DNA of 40,937 bases from Atopobium sp. BS2. GTDB taxonomy: Bacteria > Actinomycetota > Coriobacteriia > Coriobacteriales > Atopobiaceae. The DNA is taken from positions 1 to 40,937 of the forward strand of contig NZ_JDFG01000013.1 of assembly GCF_000565075.1 (NCBI RefSeq), read 5' to 3'. Both the position numbers and the translations under genes were made by a program. The notes beneath the pieces were generated by a model. It saw nothing but the letters and a program-made list of their open reading frames with translations. It was not told the DNA's origin and searched no databases. This document shows positions 25,595 through 33,475 of the stretch, piece by piece (position 1 is the stretch's first letter; each line of letters starts with the position of its first letter).

Positions 25595-26749
25595 ATGATA
25601 GACAAAGTTGACTTCCGAGAAAGACCTTGGGTCCAAGTGGATAATCGCACCGAAAATCTTTTGCATCTTACCGAAACAAGTTTTATCACCAAATGGTATC
25701 GAAACCTGTCGTCGGGCAAGGCCAAGGAACTTGTCATTGATCCGATGGTCAAAAAAGATGAGTCCACAAATTGGGCTGAGATTCACGCGATGCTCGACCC
25801 CGCAGTCGAAGCTATCCATGGAATCCACCATACACAGGCAATCGAGAAGGGTTTGATATCACCAAAGGATATTCGTCCCTATGGGGATACATGGATCATC
25901 GACCCCGCATACGGTTTCGGAGAGTATTGGTATCACATTGTCGACTCCGATATTGTGGTGATCTCGATGAGCGTTTCATTGCGTGAACGTGTGGTTATGC
26001 ATGGTTGGTCTACCGATATGGTCGGTTTCGGTTGCTATATGGAGGACATGCCCATGTTCTTTATCGACAGCTTTGGGCAGCGACATCCTTCACTTATCGG
26101 CTACGCGTTGGGTGAGCATTATTTTCAGCAGATCATAGAGGCTGATACCAAGCTCAGTTCCTACTCCATTTCGCTTCTGCCAAGTGCGATTCCCCGGCTG
26201 GCGGGTATTCTGCAGGTTACGTCCGAACAGCTTTTACAGGCCATTGGGCTGCTCAATGGCTACCATGATATACCCGCCCTTACTGCCGCAGTCACTGAAC
26301 TCGGCAATGCCCGGCTGTGTCGATCCGTGGCCACCTCGTACTATCGTGCAAAGGTTACCGAGTGCTTTGCATTACTCGTGAGTGAAAGTAAGCGCTGCAC
26401 ACATGATTGTCAGGCATATTCGGCCGTGGACGAGCGGCTGTACAAATATATCTCGCTCTATATCAAATCAAATGTGGCAAAGGATCTGTCGACCCGGGCG
26501 TTGAGCTCCGTGTTTCATATCAGCGAATCTCGCATGATTGACGCCTTTAAGAAGGTCGTGAACAAAACACCGCAGGAATATGTGCGAGAACAGCGTATTG
26601 AATATGCACAAAGGCTGTTGGCAAAGACCGATCTCAGCATTCGCCAGATTGCCGAGGCTGTCGGCTACTCGAACCAGGGAAGCTTTTCCGAGACCTTCAA
26701 AGCGCTTTCCTGTTGTACCCCCAGCCGATATCGCGCGATCCGGAAGTGA
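25595..26749 (+). CDS. AraC-family transcriptional regulator
   Basis: A 384-residue protein. The C-terminal about 100 residues hold two HTH motifs: LSTRALSSVFHISESRMIDA first, then LSIRQIAEAVGYSNQGSFSE followed by FKALSCCTPSRYRAIRK, the usual AraC/XylS signature. The N-terminal about 280 residues are not a cupin I recognise and probably sense the ligand. No clear RBS precedes the ATG at 25595, so the message may be leaderless or nearly so. Divergent to the ECF/ABC operon, it most likely regulates that operon, as YbtA does for YbtPQ-type siderophore uptake. Confidence 0.85.
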   Translation: MIDKVDFRERPWVQVDNRTENLLHLTETSFITKWYRNLSSGKAKELVIDPMVKKDESTNWAEIHAMLDPAVEAIHGIHHTQAIEKGLISPKDIRPYGDTWIIDPAYGFGEYWYHIVDSDIVVISMSVSLRERVVMHGWSTDMVGFGCYMEDMPMFFIDSFGQRHPSLIGYALGEHYFQQIIEADTKLSSYSISLLPSAIPRLAGILQVTSEQLLQAIGLLNGYHDIPALTAAVTELGNARLCRSVATSYYRAKVTECFALLVSESKRCTHDCQAYSAVDERLYKYISLYIKSNVAKDLSTRALSSVFHISESRMIDAFKKVVNKTPQEYVREQRIEYAQRLLAKTDLSIRQIAEAVGYSNQGSFSETFKALSCCTPSRYRAIRK

Positions 26750-26888
26750 TTTCCTACTGGACAACAGCGGGCCTTAGGGTTGCTTTAGGGACTTCTCTCT
26801 TCTCCCATGCTCTTTTAGAATTGAGGAGTCCTGGCGGAACAAAAGGGCTTCATCCATGCGCCCGTTTACATCGACACAAGGAGCCTTA

Positions 26889-27023
26889 ATGGAGCTGTAC
26901 ATATTAGATGTGATACAGGGTGTTCGGACTCCGATGATGGACGCGGCGATGATGTTTGTCTCGCGACTGGGGGACAGTGGGCTGGTTTGGATTGTCCTGA
27001 CCCTGATACTGTTGGTAATATGA
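26889..27023 (+). pseudogene. PAP2-family protein, 5' fragment
   Basis: AAGGAG and good spacing precede the ATG at 26889. MELYILDVIQGVRTPMMDAA and SRLGDSGLVWIVLTLILLVI match the N-terminus of PAP2-type membrane phosphatases (about 200 residues). The frame stops after 44 residues at 27023, where it meets the TfoX fragment. The active-site motifs lie in the missing part, so it cannot be active. Confidence 0.7.
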
Positions 27024-27277
27024 TGGGCGGATATCTCGTGTATCTTAATGGTAAGTTGATAGGTGATATTGGCGACAATGAACTGTTTTTGAAGAGAACG
27101 CCTACATCGGATACGTTACTTGCTGATTCAGAATTGCGTTATCCGTATGAAGGCTCAAAGACACTAATGCATGTATTTGATAGATTTGAAGAGACGGCGC
27201 TTGTTCTGGAACTTCTGGATGGTATGTATGCTGAGCTTCCGGAAAAGAAACCCGCTAAAGCCAGAAGAGAAAGATAA
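27020..27277 (+). pseudogene. TfoX N-terminal-domain protein, 3' fragment
   Basis: From the ATG at 27020, MMGGYLVYLNGKLIGDIGDN, LRYPYEGSKTLMHVFD and ELLDGMYAELPEKKP match TfoX/Sxy N-terminal-domain proteins, which are about 105 residues long and begin about 25 residues earlier. It overlaps the PAP2 stop (ATGATGG), and no RBS is dedicated to it. This looks like the 3' side of a deletion that fused two unrelated genes. It could still be translated by coupling. Confidence 0.65.
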
Positions 27278-27306
27278 ATTTGGGAATATAATTCCCAAAT
27301 TTGACA
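27276..27306 (+). promoter_or_regulatory. Perfect palindrome overlapping a -35 box
   Basis: AAATTTGGGAAT (27276-27287) and ATTCCCAAATTT (27291-27302) form a perfect 12-bp inverted repeat with a 3-nt centre. Its last bases run into TTGACA (27301-27306), a consensus -35. GAAAAT at 27324-27329 is a possible -10 at 17 nt spacing. The repeat could be an operator for the ATPase gene downstream, or a terminator for the gene remnant upstream. Confidence 0.6.
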
Positions 27307-27329
27307 ACATTGAATACTAATGAGAAAAT

Positions 27330-27351
27330 GACCTCCTGTTGCTGGGAGGTC
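27330..27351 (+). promoter_or_regulatory. Hairpin sequestering the RBS of the first AAA_14 gene
   Basis: GACCTCC (27330-27336) pairs perfectly with GGAGGTC (27345-27351) around an 8-nt loop. The second arm is the Shine-Dalgarno sequence of the gene starting at 27357, so the stem would block translation initiation. A promoter ending about 27329 would start the RNA near this stem, making it the very 5' end of the message. Confidence 0.6.
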
Positions 27352-27356
27352 CTTGT

Positions 27357-28565
27357 ATGTATATAAAGCGTGAAATTGAACCAACGATTGATGCAATGCT
27401 AAAGCAGGGAAAAGTTGTGCTTGTGACCGGTGCTCGCCAGGTTGGAAAGACAACCGTACTCAAACAGCATCTCGGTAATGACTTTAACTATGTTTCGATG
27501 GAAAATCCCAGGGACTATCTTCTTGCCAAAGAGGACGCTGTCCTCTTTTTCGAATCAAAGGCCCTTCCGCTTATTATCGATGAAGTGCAGCGCGTGCCAG
27601 AACTCTTCTCGCCGATAAAATGGATCGTTGATCAATCGGGGGAAAGGGGTCGCATTGTACTTACTGGTTCGCAAACATATCATCTTATGAAGGGTGTGAG
27701 CGAGTCCCTAGCGGGAAGGATACGGATTCTTGAGATGCCCGGTTTGAGTCTGAGGGAACTCTCCGGTAATTCTTCCAGTCCCCATCCTTACGTTCCAAAA
27801 GTGATGGCCGATTCTTTGAATTCGCCCTTGATGGACGTTTGGGACTTAATTCACCGGGGTTCGATGCCAGAACTGCAAGACCCCAACATTGATTGGGATC
27901 TCTTCTACACTGACTACGTAGCTGCCTATCTTGAGCGAGATGTTCGCGAACTTGTTAACGTAAAGAACGAAGCAAAGTTTTACAGCTTTATGGTTGCATG
28001 TGCAGCAAGGACCGGTCAGCTTCTGAATGCCTCTGATATTGCAAACACCGTTGACGTGGATCATAAGACGGTCAAAGCCTGGCTCTCAGTTCTTCAGGCC
28101 TCAAATATCGTGCGTGTTATCGAGCCATTTTGGCCAAATATCGATAAGCGCCTGACGAAGACCCCGAAGATTTTTTTCATGGATACCGGTCTCGTATGTC
28201 ATCTAACCAGGTGGACGACACCTGATCAGTTGCGAAATGGCGCAGCAGCGGGACACATCTTTGAGACGTTTATCGTCTCTGAGATTCTTAAGAGTTTTAT
28301 GAACTCAGGAAAAAGTTTGCACGATGTCTGGTTCTACCGCGATACCAAGAAAAGAGAAATTGACCTCGTTATTCAAGATGGTCATATTCTACATCCTGTT
28401 GAGATAAAGGTATCAGCGACGGTGAGAAAGGATGCTGTGAAGAATTTTGCCTGCCTTGAAAACCTTCCTGGTTATGAGGTAAGTTTTGGTCATGTTATTT
28501 GTCAAACTCCAGAGCCGTACTTCATCACACGAACCGTTCAGGCAGTTCCCGTTTGGGGAATATGA
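27357..28565 (+). CDS. AAA_14/DUF4143 ATP-binding protein
   Basis: A 402-residue protein from the ATG at 27357 (MYIKREIEPTIDAML), chosen for the GGGAGGT RBS. Walker A is GARQVGKTT at about 24-32, Walker B LIIDEVQR near 73-80, and sensor-1 VLTGSQTY follows. The C-terminal DUF4143 part contains FFMDTGLVCHLT and a restriction-nuclease-like EIDLVI...VEIKV pattern (near residues 335-360) that resembles a PD-(D/E)xK core. These proteins are abundant in gut bacteria and archaea and their role is unsettled. It stands alone in an accessory region. Confidence 0.82.
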   Translation: MYIKREIEPTIDAMLKQGKVVLVTGARQVGKTTVLKQHLGNDFNYVSMENPRDYLLAKEDAVLFFESKALPLIIDEVQRVPELFSPIKWIVDQSGERGRIVLTGSQTYHLMKGVSESLAGRIRILEMPGLSLRELSGNSSSPHPYVPKVMADSLNSPLMDVWDLIHRGSMPELQDPNIDWDLFYTDYVAAYLERDVRELVNVKNEAKFYSFMVACAARTGQLLNASDIANTVDVDHKTVKAWLSVLQASNIVRVIEPFWPNIDKRLTKTPKIFFMDTGLVCHLTRWTTPDQLRNGAAAGHIFETFIVSEILKSFMNSGKSLHDVWFYRDTKKREIDLVIQDGHILHPVEIKVSATVRKDAVKNFACLENLPGYEVSFGHVICQTPEPYFITRTVQAVPVWGI

Positions 28566-29026
28566 TTTTTGCTAAGGTGAAATATTGCTTTGTAATTTTA
28601 AGCAGGAAGTGTATACCTGCGCTCAAGTCTTTTATGGCGATAAGCGATAAGAACGTTGGGAAGCAGAAGAATAGATTATTTTGCGTTTTTACTGTTCAGG
28701 AGTTAACTCCTCAGTGACCTGTTACCATTTAGCACTTTCGCGTGCTAAATGGAGCTTAGTGCTGAGTTCTAGGTGAGTTCTAGTTTTGGGACGATTTTGC
28801 GCTATTAAGAGTAAGTATATACACAGATCAAAGCACGTGTTGAATTCACGGATGCTTGAGTATCGACGATTGAGTGGGAGTAGAGCTTTCAAGCTAAAAC
28901 TCTCTATTAACGGGATATTTTTTCGATCTGCTAAAAAAGATTTTCTTAAATAACCGTTCGATTTATAGTGCTCCCGATTCGCGGTCGCAAATCGGGCTTA
29001 CAGGTATCGACTGTTTATATCCTCGA
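28566..29026. other. Gene-free stretch with palindromes
   Basis: No convincing gene. AGGAGTTAACTCCT (28698-28711) is a perfect palindrome. CCATTTAGCAC (28725-28735) pairs with GTGCTAAATGG (28742-28752) around 6 nt, a strong hairpin without a T-run that may terminate the ATPase message. CCCGATT...AATCGGG at about 28974-28997 is a further stem. GTTTTGGGACG at 28783-28793 recurs at 72-82 and, inverted, near 40369. Confidence 0.5.
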
Positions 29027-29054
29027 TTGATATAGCCTATATATTGACTATAAT
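29027..29054 (+). promoter_or_regulatory. Promoter of the Phd-Doc operon
   Basis: TTGATA (29027-29032) and TATAAT (29049-29054) are separated by 16 nt, a near-consensus housekeeping promoter 28 nt before the phd start. TATATA-rich repeats around it (29035-29070) may serve as Phd binding sites, as Phd-Doc complexes autorepress. Confidence 0.6.
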
Positions 29055-29081
29055 TCTAGCTAATATATAAGGAGGTCGGAG

Positions 29082-29294
29082 ATGGCAACATTAACAATGG
29101 GTCTTGCAGAGGCCAAGAATAATTTCTCTCGTGTGACGGCAGAGGTGAATAGGACTGGCAGGTCTGTCACCATCTTAAAAAACAACAAGCCTTGGGTTGT
29201 CATTCAGCCAGCTCAAGGAATCGGTAATGCCACAGATGTGGCTGTTGACTTTATGGATGAGTATGCTGACGTGTTCGAAGAACTTGCTAAATGA
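29082..29294 (+). CDS. phd: Phd/YefM-family antitoxin
   Basis: A 70-residue protein with AAGGAGG upstream. The N-terminal DNA-binding half has LAEAKNNFSRVTAEV and VTILKNNKPWVVIQP, typical of Phd/YefM. The acidic C-terminal tail (VDFMDEYADVFEELAK) would wrap around the toxin. It overlaps the doc start by 4 nt (ATGA), as in most Phd-Doc pairs. The protein should neutralise Doc and repress the operon with it. Confidence 0.88.
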   Translation: MATLTMGLAEAKNNFSRVTAEVNRTGRSVTILKNNKPWVVIQPAQGIGNATDVAVDFMDEYADVFEELAK

Positions 29295-29674
29295 GTATGC
29301 TAAGTTTCTCTAAAGAAGAAGTTCTCGCCATCCATGCAGCTGTAATCATGCGGTTTGGTGGACTTAGAGGTTTACGCGATGAAGGACTTCTAGACTCGGC
29401 ACTAGCGCAGCCGTTCCAAACCTTCGATGGCGCGGACCTGTATCCGAGCGCTATTGAGAAGGCGTGTAGGTATGCTTTCGGCATCATATCCGACCACCCG
29501 TTTCTTGATGGCAACAAGAGGACGGGTGCTGCCTTGCTTGGTACTTACCTCAGGATGTCTGGCATCGATTTCAGGCCTGACCATACAGCTTATTTAGAGG
29601 TCATACTGGGTGTTGCAGATGGGGTGATGAGCTACGATTCGCTCGTTGAGTGGACCAAAGGCGTAGCGGTATAA
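29291..29674 (+). CDS. doc: Doc toxin (Fic/DOC family)
   Basis: A 127-residue protein of normal length for Doc. The catalytic motif HPFLDGNKRTG is complete (HxFxDGNKR). Doc phosphorylates elongation factor Tu and so halts translation. GGLRGLRDEGLLDSALAQP near the N-terminus is the usual Doc signature. Coupled to phd by a 4-nt overlap. Both genes look intact, so the module is probably active. Confidence 0.9.
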   Translation: MSMLSFSKEEVLAIHAAVIMRFGGLRGLRDEGLLDSALAQPFQTFDGADLYPSAIEKACRYAFGIISDHPFLDGNKRTGAALLGTYLRMSGIDFRPDHTAYLEVILGVADGVMSYDSLVEWTKGVAV

Positions 29675-29990
29675 GGTAATCGGCAACCTGCGACGCGTCT
29701 ATGAGACTGTCGAGAAGGTCGTTCGCTTCGGATGCCGGAGGGTGGTAGATTTCTGTATTTCCTTCCGATATTCTCGTGGTTCTCCACATCATTATCCGAT
29801 ATTGCATGGGGTGTTGGGAACGCATCGCGTGGCATCTGCCTCGTTTGTAATTATGCTACCGTATGCGACGGACGAATACCAGATAGAGGGTGTTGGCGTC
29901 TTATAGACGCCAACAAGCATGGATGTTGCCTCGTTGTGAGGGGCTTTGAGCGCTGTGTTCGGTTGCTGCTTGTTGTTTGCTCCGTGCTCA
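29675..29990. other. Gene-free stretch after doc
   Basis: About 315 nt. I see no convincing gene. AGACGCCAACA...TTGGCGTCTATAAGACGCC near 29890-29912 contains a short GGCGTCT/AGACGCC stem (about 29893-29909) that may act as a terminator. Confidence 0.4.
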
Positions 29991-30468
29991 ATCCCGGTCG
30001 TCGCCGGCTGCGTAGCAGGCGTAGGCCGTGAGCGTAAGAAGCTCCATGCGGAGCCCTATTCCGAAGGGCGCGAATCCCATCCCTTTATCTCCTTCGCATA
30101 GACCACGGTGTGGGAATTGCTCGTCTGGTAGCTGCAGGTCACGAAGGCTCAGTCCTGCTCGACGTCCGTCGGCTCTATCAGGACGACCTCGCCGGGACAA
30201 TTTTTCCCCGAGGTAGGCGCTGAGCTCCGCTGCGTTGGCGAAGTCGGACCGCTTGCCCCTCTGCCTCTCGCTCGTCCTTGGCGTCCTCCTCCACAGCGAC
30301 GACCTCGTGCATCCCGTACGGGTTCCTCTCGGGCTGCGGCAGGACGGTGAGGGCCGCCAGCGCCAGCAACGCCACGGCGACAGTGAGCGCCGTGGTGGCT
30401 TTCCATTTATGCGCTGCCGTCCATTGAATCGACTGGAAACCTGCCTTGAGGAGCGCGAGGGAGTCCAT
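29991..30468 (-). pseudogene. Degraded membrane protein, unknown
   Basis: Read leftward from an ATG at 30468: MDSLALLKAGFQSIQWTAAH, then one TM helix (ATTALTVAVALLALAALTVL) and an acidic stretch. The frame then changes at least twice, through SDFANAAELSAYLGEKL and GEVVLIEPTDVEQD, with an apparent stop. A final TAYACYAAGDDRD ends near 29991. The pieces suggest a single-pass exported or membrane protein of about 150 residues, now broken. Family not recognised. Confidence 0.45.
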
Positions 30469-31010
30469 TGCTGGGATCCGCGCGAACTTGCCGCTGCTCC
30501 CGCGGTTGCAGTCAGGGGCATGCGAGCTAAATTAAGCACTTCAATGTCGCACTTAAGGTCGAAACAAAGCCGCCCACGACAATTCTTTCAGCCATCGCTC
30601 TCGCGCATTCTATCTGACCTGCGGGAACGCAAGACAATATAGCCGCTGGCTACGATTCACTTCGCTAAAGAGGAGCCAAAGAGGAAAATCGGCTGTATTG
30701 TTATCCGTTTCGGGCGATTTTAATCCACAGAACCAGCCCGTTTTTGTCCCCAGGACAAAAATGAAACTGCGGGCTCGCTGTTTCAAAATAGTTCGCGGAT
30801 TTGTCCCAGGATTTGTCCCAAACGCCTATGCGAAGTCACACGGTAGGATTCGGCGGTACGACGGTCAAATTCGACGAACCAACTGGAATCAACTGGAATG
30901 ACGCCACGGCATACGAGCTTGAAAGAGTGGGAGTAAGGAAATTCCTTAGTTATGGGGGTATAAATTGTTTTAGAGATAAATAATACCCCAATAAACTCGT
31001 AATTTGATAT
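30469..31010. other. Gene-poor stretch with repeat upstream of AAA_14 gene
   Basis: No convincing gene. TTTTTGTCC (30741-30749) pairs with GGACAAAAA (30753-30761). The segment from about 30741 to 30902, with GGACAAAAATGAAA, later TTTGTCCC twice, and then CAACTGGAATG, resembles the segment 32305-32465 on the other side of the ATPase gene. A possible -10 (TATACT) lies at about 31007-31012. Confidence 0.45.
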
Positions 31011-31038
31011 ACTGGCTCCAATGAAGATTGGAGCCAGT
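31011..31038 (+). promoter_or_regulatory. Perfect hairpin over the RBS of the second AAA_14 gene
   Basis: ACTGGCTCCAAT (31011-31022) pairs perfectly over 12 bp with ATTGGAGCCAGT (31027-31038), leaving a 4-nt GAAG loop. The GGAG of the second arm is the only plausible RBS for the ATG at 31039, so the stem would block initiation. A competing ATG at 31021 lies inside the stem. Confidence 0.65.
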
Positions 31039-32271
31039 ATGCGTTTGTTTCCCAGAGAAAACTACCTGAAAAAGATTCGCGGCTTCTACCATGACGCCGG
31101 GATGATCAAGGTAATCACCGGCGTACGCCGCTGCGGCAAGTCCTGCCTCATGCAGTGCATCGCCGAAGAGCTGAGGGCCGAAGGCGTCGATGACGAGCAC
31201 ATCGTTTTTCTCGACCTAGACCGATACGGGTACCGGTCTGTCAAGGCTCCAGAGCAGCTTGAGGACCTCATCAGACCCTTGCTCGCTATCTCGGGGACGA
31301 AGTACCTTTTTATCGACGAGGTGCAAAACGTCGAGGGCTTCGAGGACGTGCTCAACGGGTTACGCACCGAAGGCGGCTTCTCCATCTTCATCACCGGGTC
31401 AAACTCATATCTTCTTTCAGGAGAGCTGGCCACGAAGCTAACCGGCCGCTACATCGAATTTGAGATGCAGACGCTAGACTTTGGCGAGTATTGCCAGATG
31501 AAACGCTTCTTGGGACTGCCCGTGAACCCGAATCTGGTTGCGGAGTTCGATACGTATATCCTCGAGGGTGGCTTCCCGAAAGCGATGGATTACCCCCGGC
31601 TCGCCGACAAGCGCGCCTACGTTGCTGCGGTAATCCAGGAAATCTTCGAGAAGGACATCCGCAGGCGCGTGAAGATCAAGAACGTCTCCGTGTTCAACCA
31701 TGTGCGCGATTACGTCATCAACAACTTCGGCGCCACCACGTCGCTTGCGAACATCCAATCCGACCTCGAGAGCAAACAGGGTGTGAAGGTCAAGCGCGAA
31801 ACGCTAGCGAGATACCTCCAGATCCTCGAAGATGCGAAGATCATTAGCAAGTGCGCCCGCTTTGACCTGAAGTCGAGAAAATCGCTCCGGGGCGAGCAAA
31901 AGTACTACCTGGCGGACCTGAGCTTCTACTTCGCCCTCAATACCGACAACCGCATCAGCTACGGGTCCGTCCTTGAGAACATCGTTTATCGTTACGCTCT
32001 CGCGCAGGGTTGCAAGGTCAGTGTCGGACGCATCGGAAAGCTGGAGTGCGATTTCATCCTGAGGAACCCAGAGATGGGCTATGCATACGTCCAGGTCGCA
32101 ATGACCATCATGGCCGACCGGTCCACCGAGGAGCGCGAATACCGCCCGTTCAAGCAGATTAAAGACAACTATCCCAAGTATCTGTTGACGCGAAGCGATC
32201 CCATTCAGCAAAGAGATGGCATCATCCATGCCAATATCCCCGAGTTCATACAGGAAGGGAGGATCTTCTAA
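31039..32271 (+). CDS. AAA_14/DUF4143 ATP-binding protein (second)
   Basis: A 410-residue protein from the ATG at 31039 (MRLFPRENYLKKIRGFY). The ATG at 31021 would add six residues but lacks an RBS. Walker A is GVRRCGKS near 28-35, Walker B LFIDEVQN, sensor FITGSNSYLLSGE. The C-terminal half has YYLADLSFYFALN and YRYALAQGCKV, followed by LECDFIL, a likely DUF4143/nuclease-like core. It differs in sequence from the ATPase at 27357 and is not a recent duplicate. Both genes share the RBS-hairpin arrangement. Confidence 0.82.
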   Translation: MRLFPRENYLKKIRGFYHDAGMIKVITGVRRCGKSCLMQCIAEELRAEGVDDEHIVFLDLDRYGYRSVKAPEQLEDLIRPLLAISGTKYLFIDEVQNVEGFEDVLNGLRTEGGFSIFITGSNSYLLSGELATKLTGRYIEFEMQTLDFGEYCQMKRFLGLPVNPNLVAEFDTYILEGGFPKAMDYPRLADKRAYVAAVIQEIFEKDIRRRVKIKNVSVFNHVRDYVINNFGATTSLANIQSDLESKQGVKVKRETLARYLQILEDAKIISKCARFDLKSRKSLRGEQKYYLADLSFYFALNTDNRISYGSVLENIVYRYALAQGCKVSVGRIGKLECDFILRNPEMGYAYVQVAMTIMADRSTEEREYRPFKQIKDNYPKYLLTRSDPIQQRDGIIHANIPEFIQEGRIF

Positions 32272-32629
32272 GGGACAGGAGATTTTTTGCGAAAACCGTT
32301 CAGCACGCCCTTTGGGACAAAAAATGAAAACTCAATGCTCTGAGCTTGAAATGAGTTTTTGAAACTGTCCCGACTTTTGTCCTCGAAACTGACGAGGCAC
32401 GACGTCGCGTCACTCGGCGGCACATGCTTCGCGCTGTCGCGAAAAACTGGATGCAACTGGAATGGCGGGATGGTAGAACCAGAGCTGTCGAGTGGGAACA
32501 AATTTACTCCTTTTCCCATTCATGTACGCTCCTCATCTCATTGTTCCCGAGTTAAGGGTGGCAAATTCAATATTTTTGAAAGTGCTACCCTTAAACAGCC
32601 GATTGCAAAGAGATATTTTGCTAATCACC
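32272..32629. other. Gene-free stretch with inverted repeats
   Basis: GGGACA (32314-32319) and AAAACTCA (32327-32334) pair with TGAGTTTT (32352-32359) and TGTCCC (32366-32371), making a two-part stem. TTAAGGGTGGC (32552-32562) nearly matches GCTACCCTTAA (32584-32594). ATCACCTT/AAGGTGAT (32624-32642) overlaps the AbiEii stop and may end that transcript. No gene is visible. Confidence 0.5.
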
Positions 32630-33475
32630 TTATAAAGGTGATGACTCCAGAATATTCCAGACTGCATTGAGGGTTTCCTGGAACGAAATACCGATCGCGT
32701 AGGAATGCTTAGAAACGTACGCCTCCCACTGGCGCTCAAGGCCATCGTCTTTCCGCATTGCGTTGATGGCTTCCTTTCGGTGTTCTACCGCTTTCCAACT
32801 GTTGCGCTTCTCGCATGTTGCTGCAAGTGCCTTCCCGAAAATGCTGCGATCGACAGTGTCGCCCTTTACGCGCCAGAGCTCGTAGATGTCGTAGAAGTCG
32901 CGGATACGCGTGGTGGTTACGTTTCTGACAAGGATGGTTTCGAGTTTTTCGGCCAAAACGGTTTCCAGAGGGTAGGCCATGATTCTTGCTGTCCCCTCGT
33001 CGAACACGAACGGGTACTCGTAGGCGATGGCGTCGGGGATTATCCTGTCGCCTGTGGTTACGTCAACTGTAAGCGGAACCGACAGCGTGCCGTAGCGGGC
33101 GCGCAGGAATACTCGAATGCCCGGGTATTCGTCTGTCTCGCGGATGTCCTCCGTGCGGAGCAGCTCGAAGGAGAGATCATCGTCGACGCCGATTGCGCAG
33201 ATTGCGCTGAATACCTCAGTCGCTTTATCGTGCGTCAGAGTGAAGCCCCTAACCGTAGTGTCCAAGTCCTTCGTCGTACGCCTGTCGACGCCTATGAGCG
33301 AGCCGATGAGCATGCCTCCCTTCACAATCACGCACTCACGCCAAGGTGACCTCGAGATGCGGTCGATCAGCCGCTCGAGCATGTAGTTCTGGAGCATCAG
33401 CTGGGGCGATACGCCTGCAGCTTTCGCTTTGTTGTTGATTCGTGCCTTGAGTTGCATGGAGTTTCTGGTTTTCAT
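32630..33475 (-). CDS. abiEii: AbiEii-type nucleotidyltransferase toxin
   Basis: A 281-residue protein. KGGMLIGSLIGVDRRTTKDL followed by D matches the nucleotidyltransferase core of AbiEii/AbiGii proteins (KGG..L...G..R.T.DLD). MAYPLETVLAEKLETILVRN with DFYDIYEL is the second conserved block. The ATG at 33475 overlaps the AbiEi stop by 4 nt. Known AbiEii toxins transfer nucleotides to tRNA or related acceptors and cause growth arrest; here that is by homology only. All conserved residues I can see are present. Confidence 0.88.
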   Translation of the reverse strand: MKTRNSMQLKARINNKAKAAGVSPQLMLQNYMLERLIDRISRSPWRECVIVKGGMLIGSLIGVDRRTTKDLDTTVRGFTLTHDKATEVFSAICAIGVDDDLSFELLRTEDIRETDEYPGIRVFLRARYGTLSVPLTVDVTTGDRIIPDAIAYEYPFVFDEGTARIMAYPLETVLAEKLETILVRNVTTTRIRDFYDIYELWRVKGDTVDRSIFGKALAATCEKRNSWKAVEHRKEAINAMRKDDGLERQWEAYVSKHSYAIGISFQETLNAVWNILESSPL

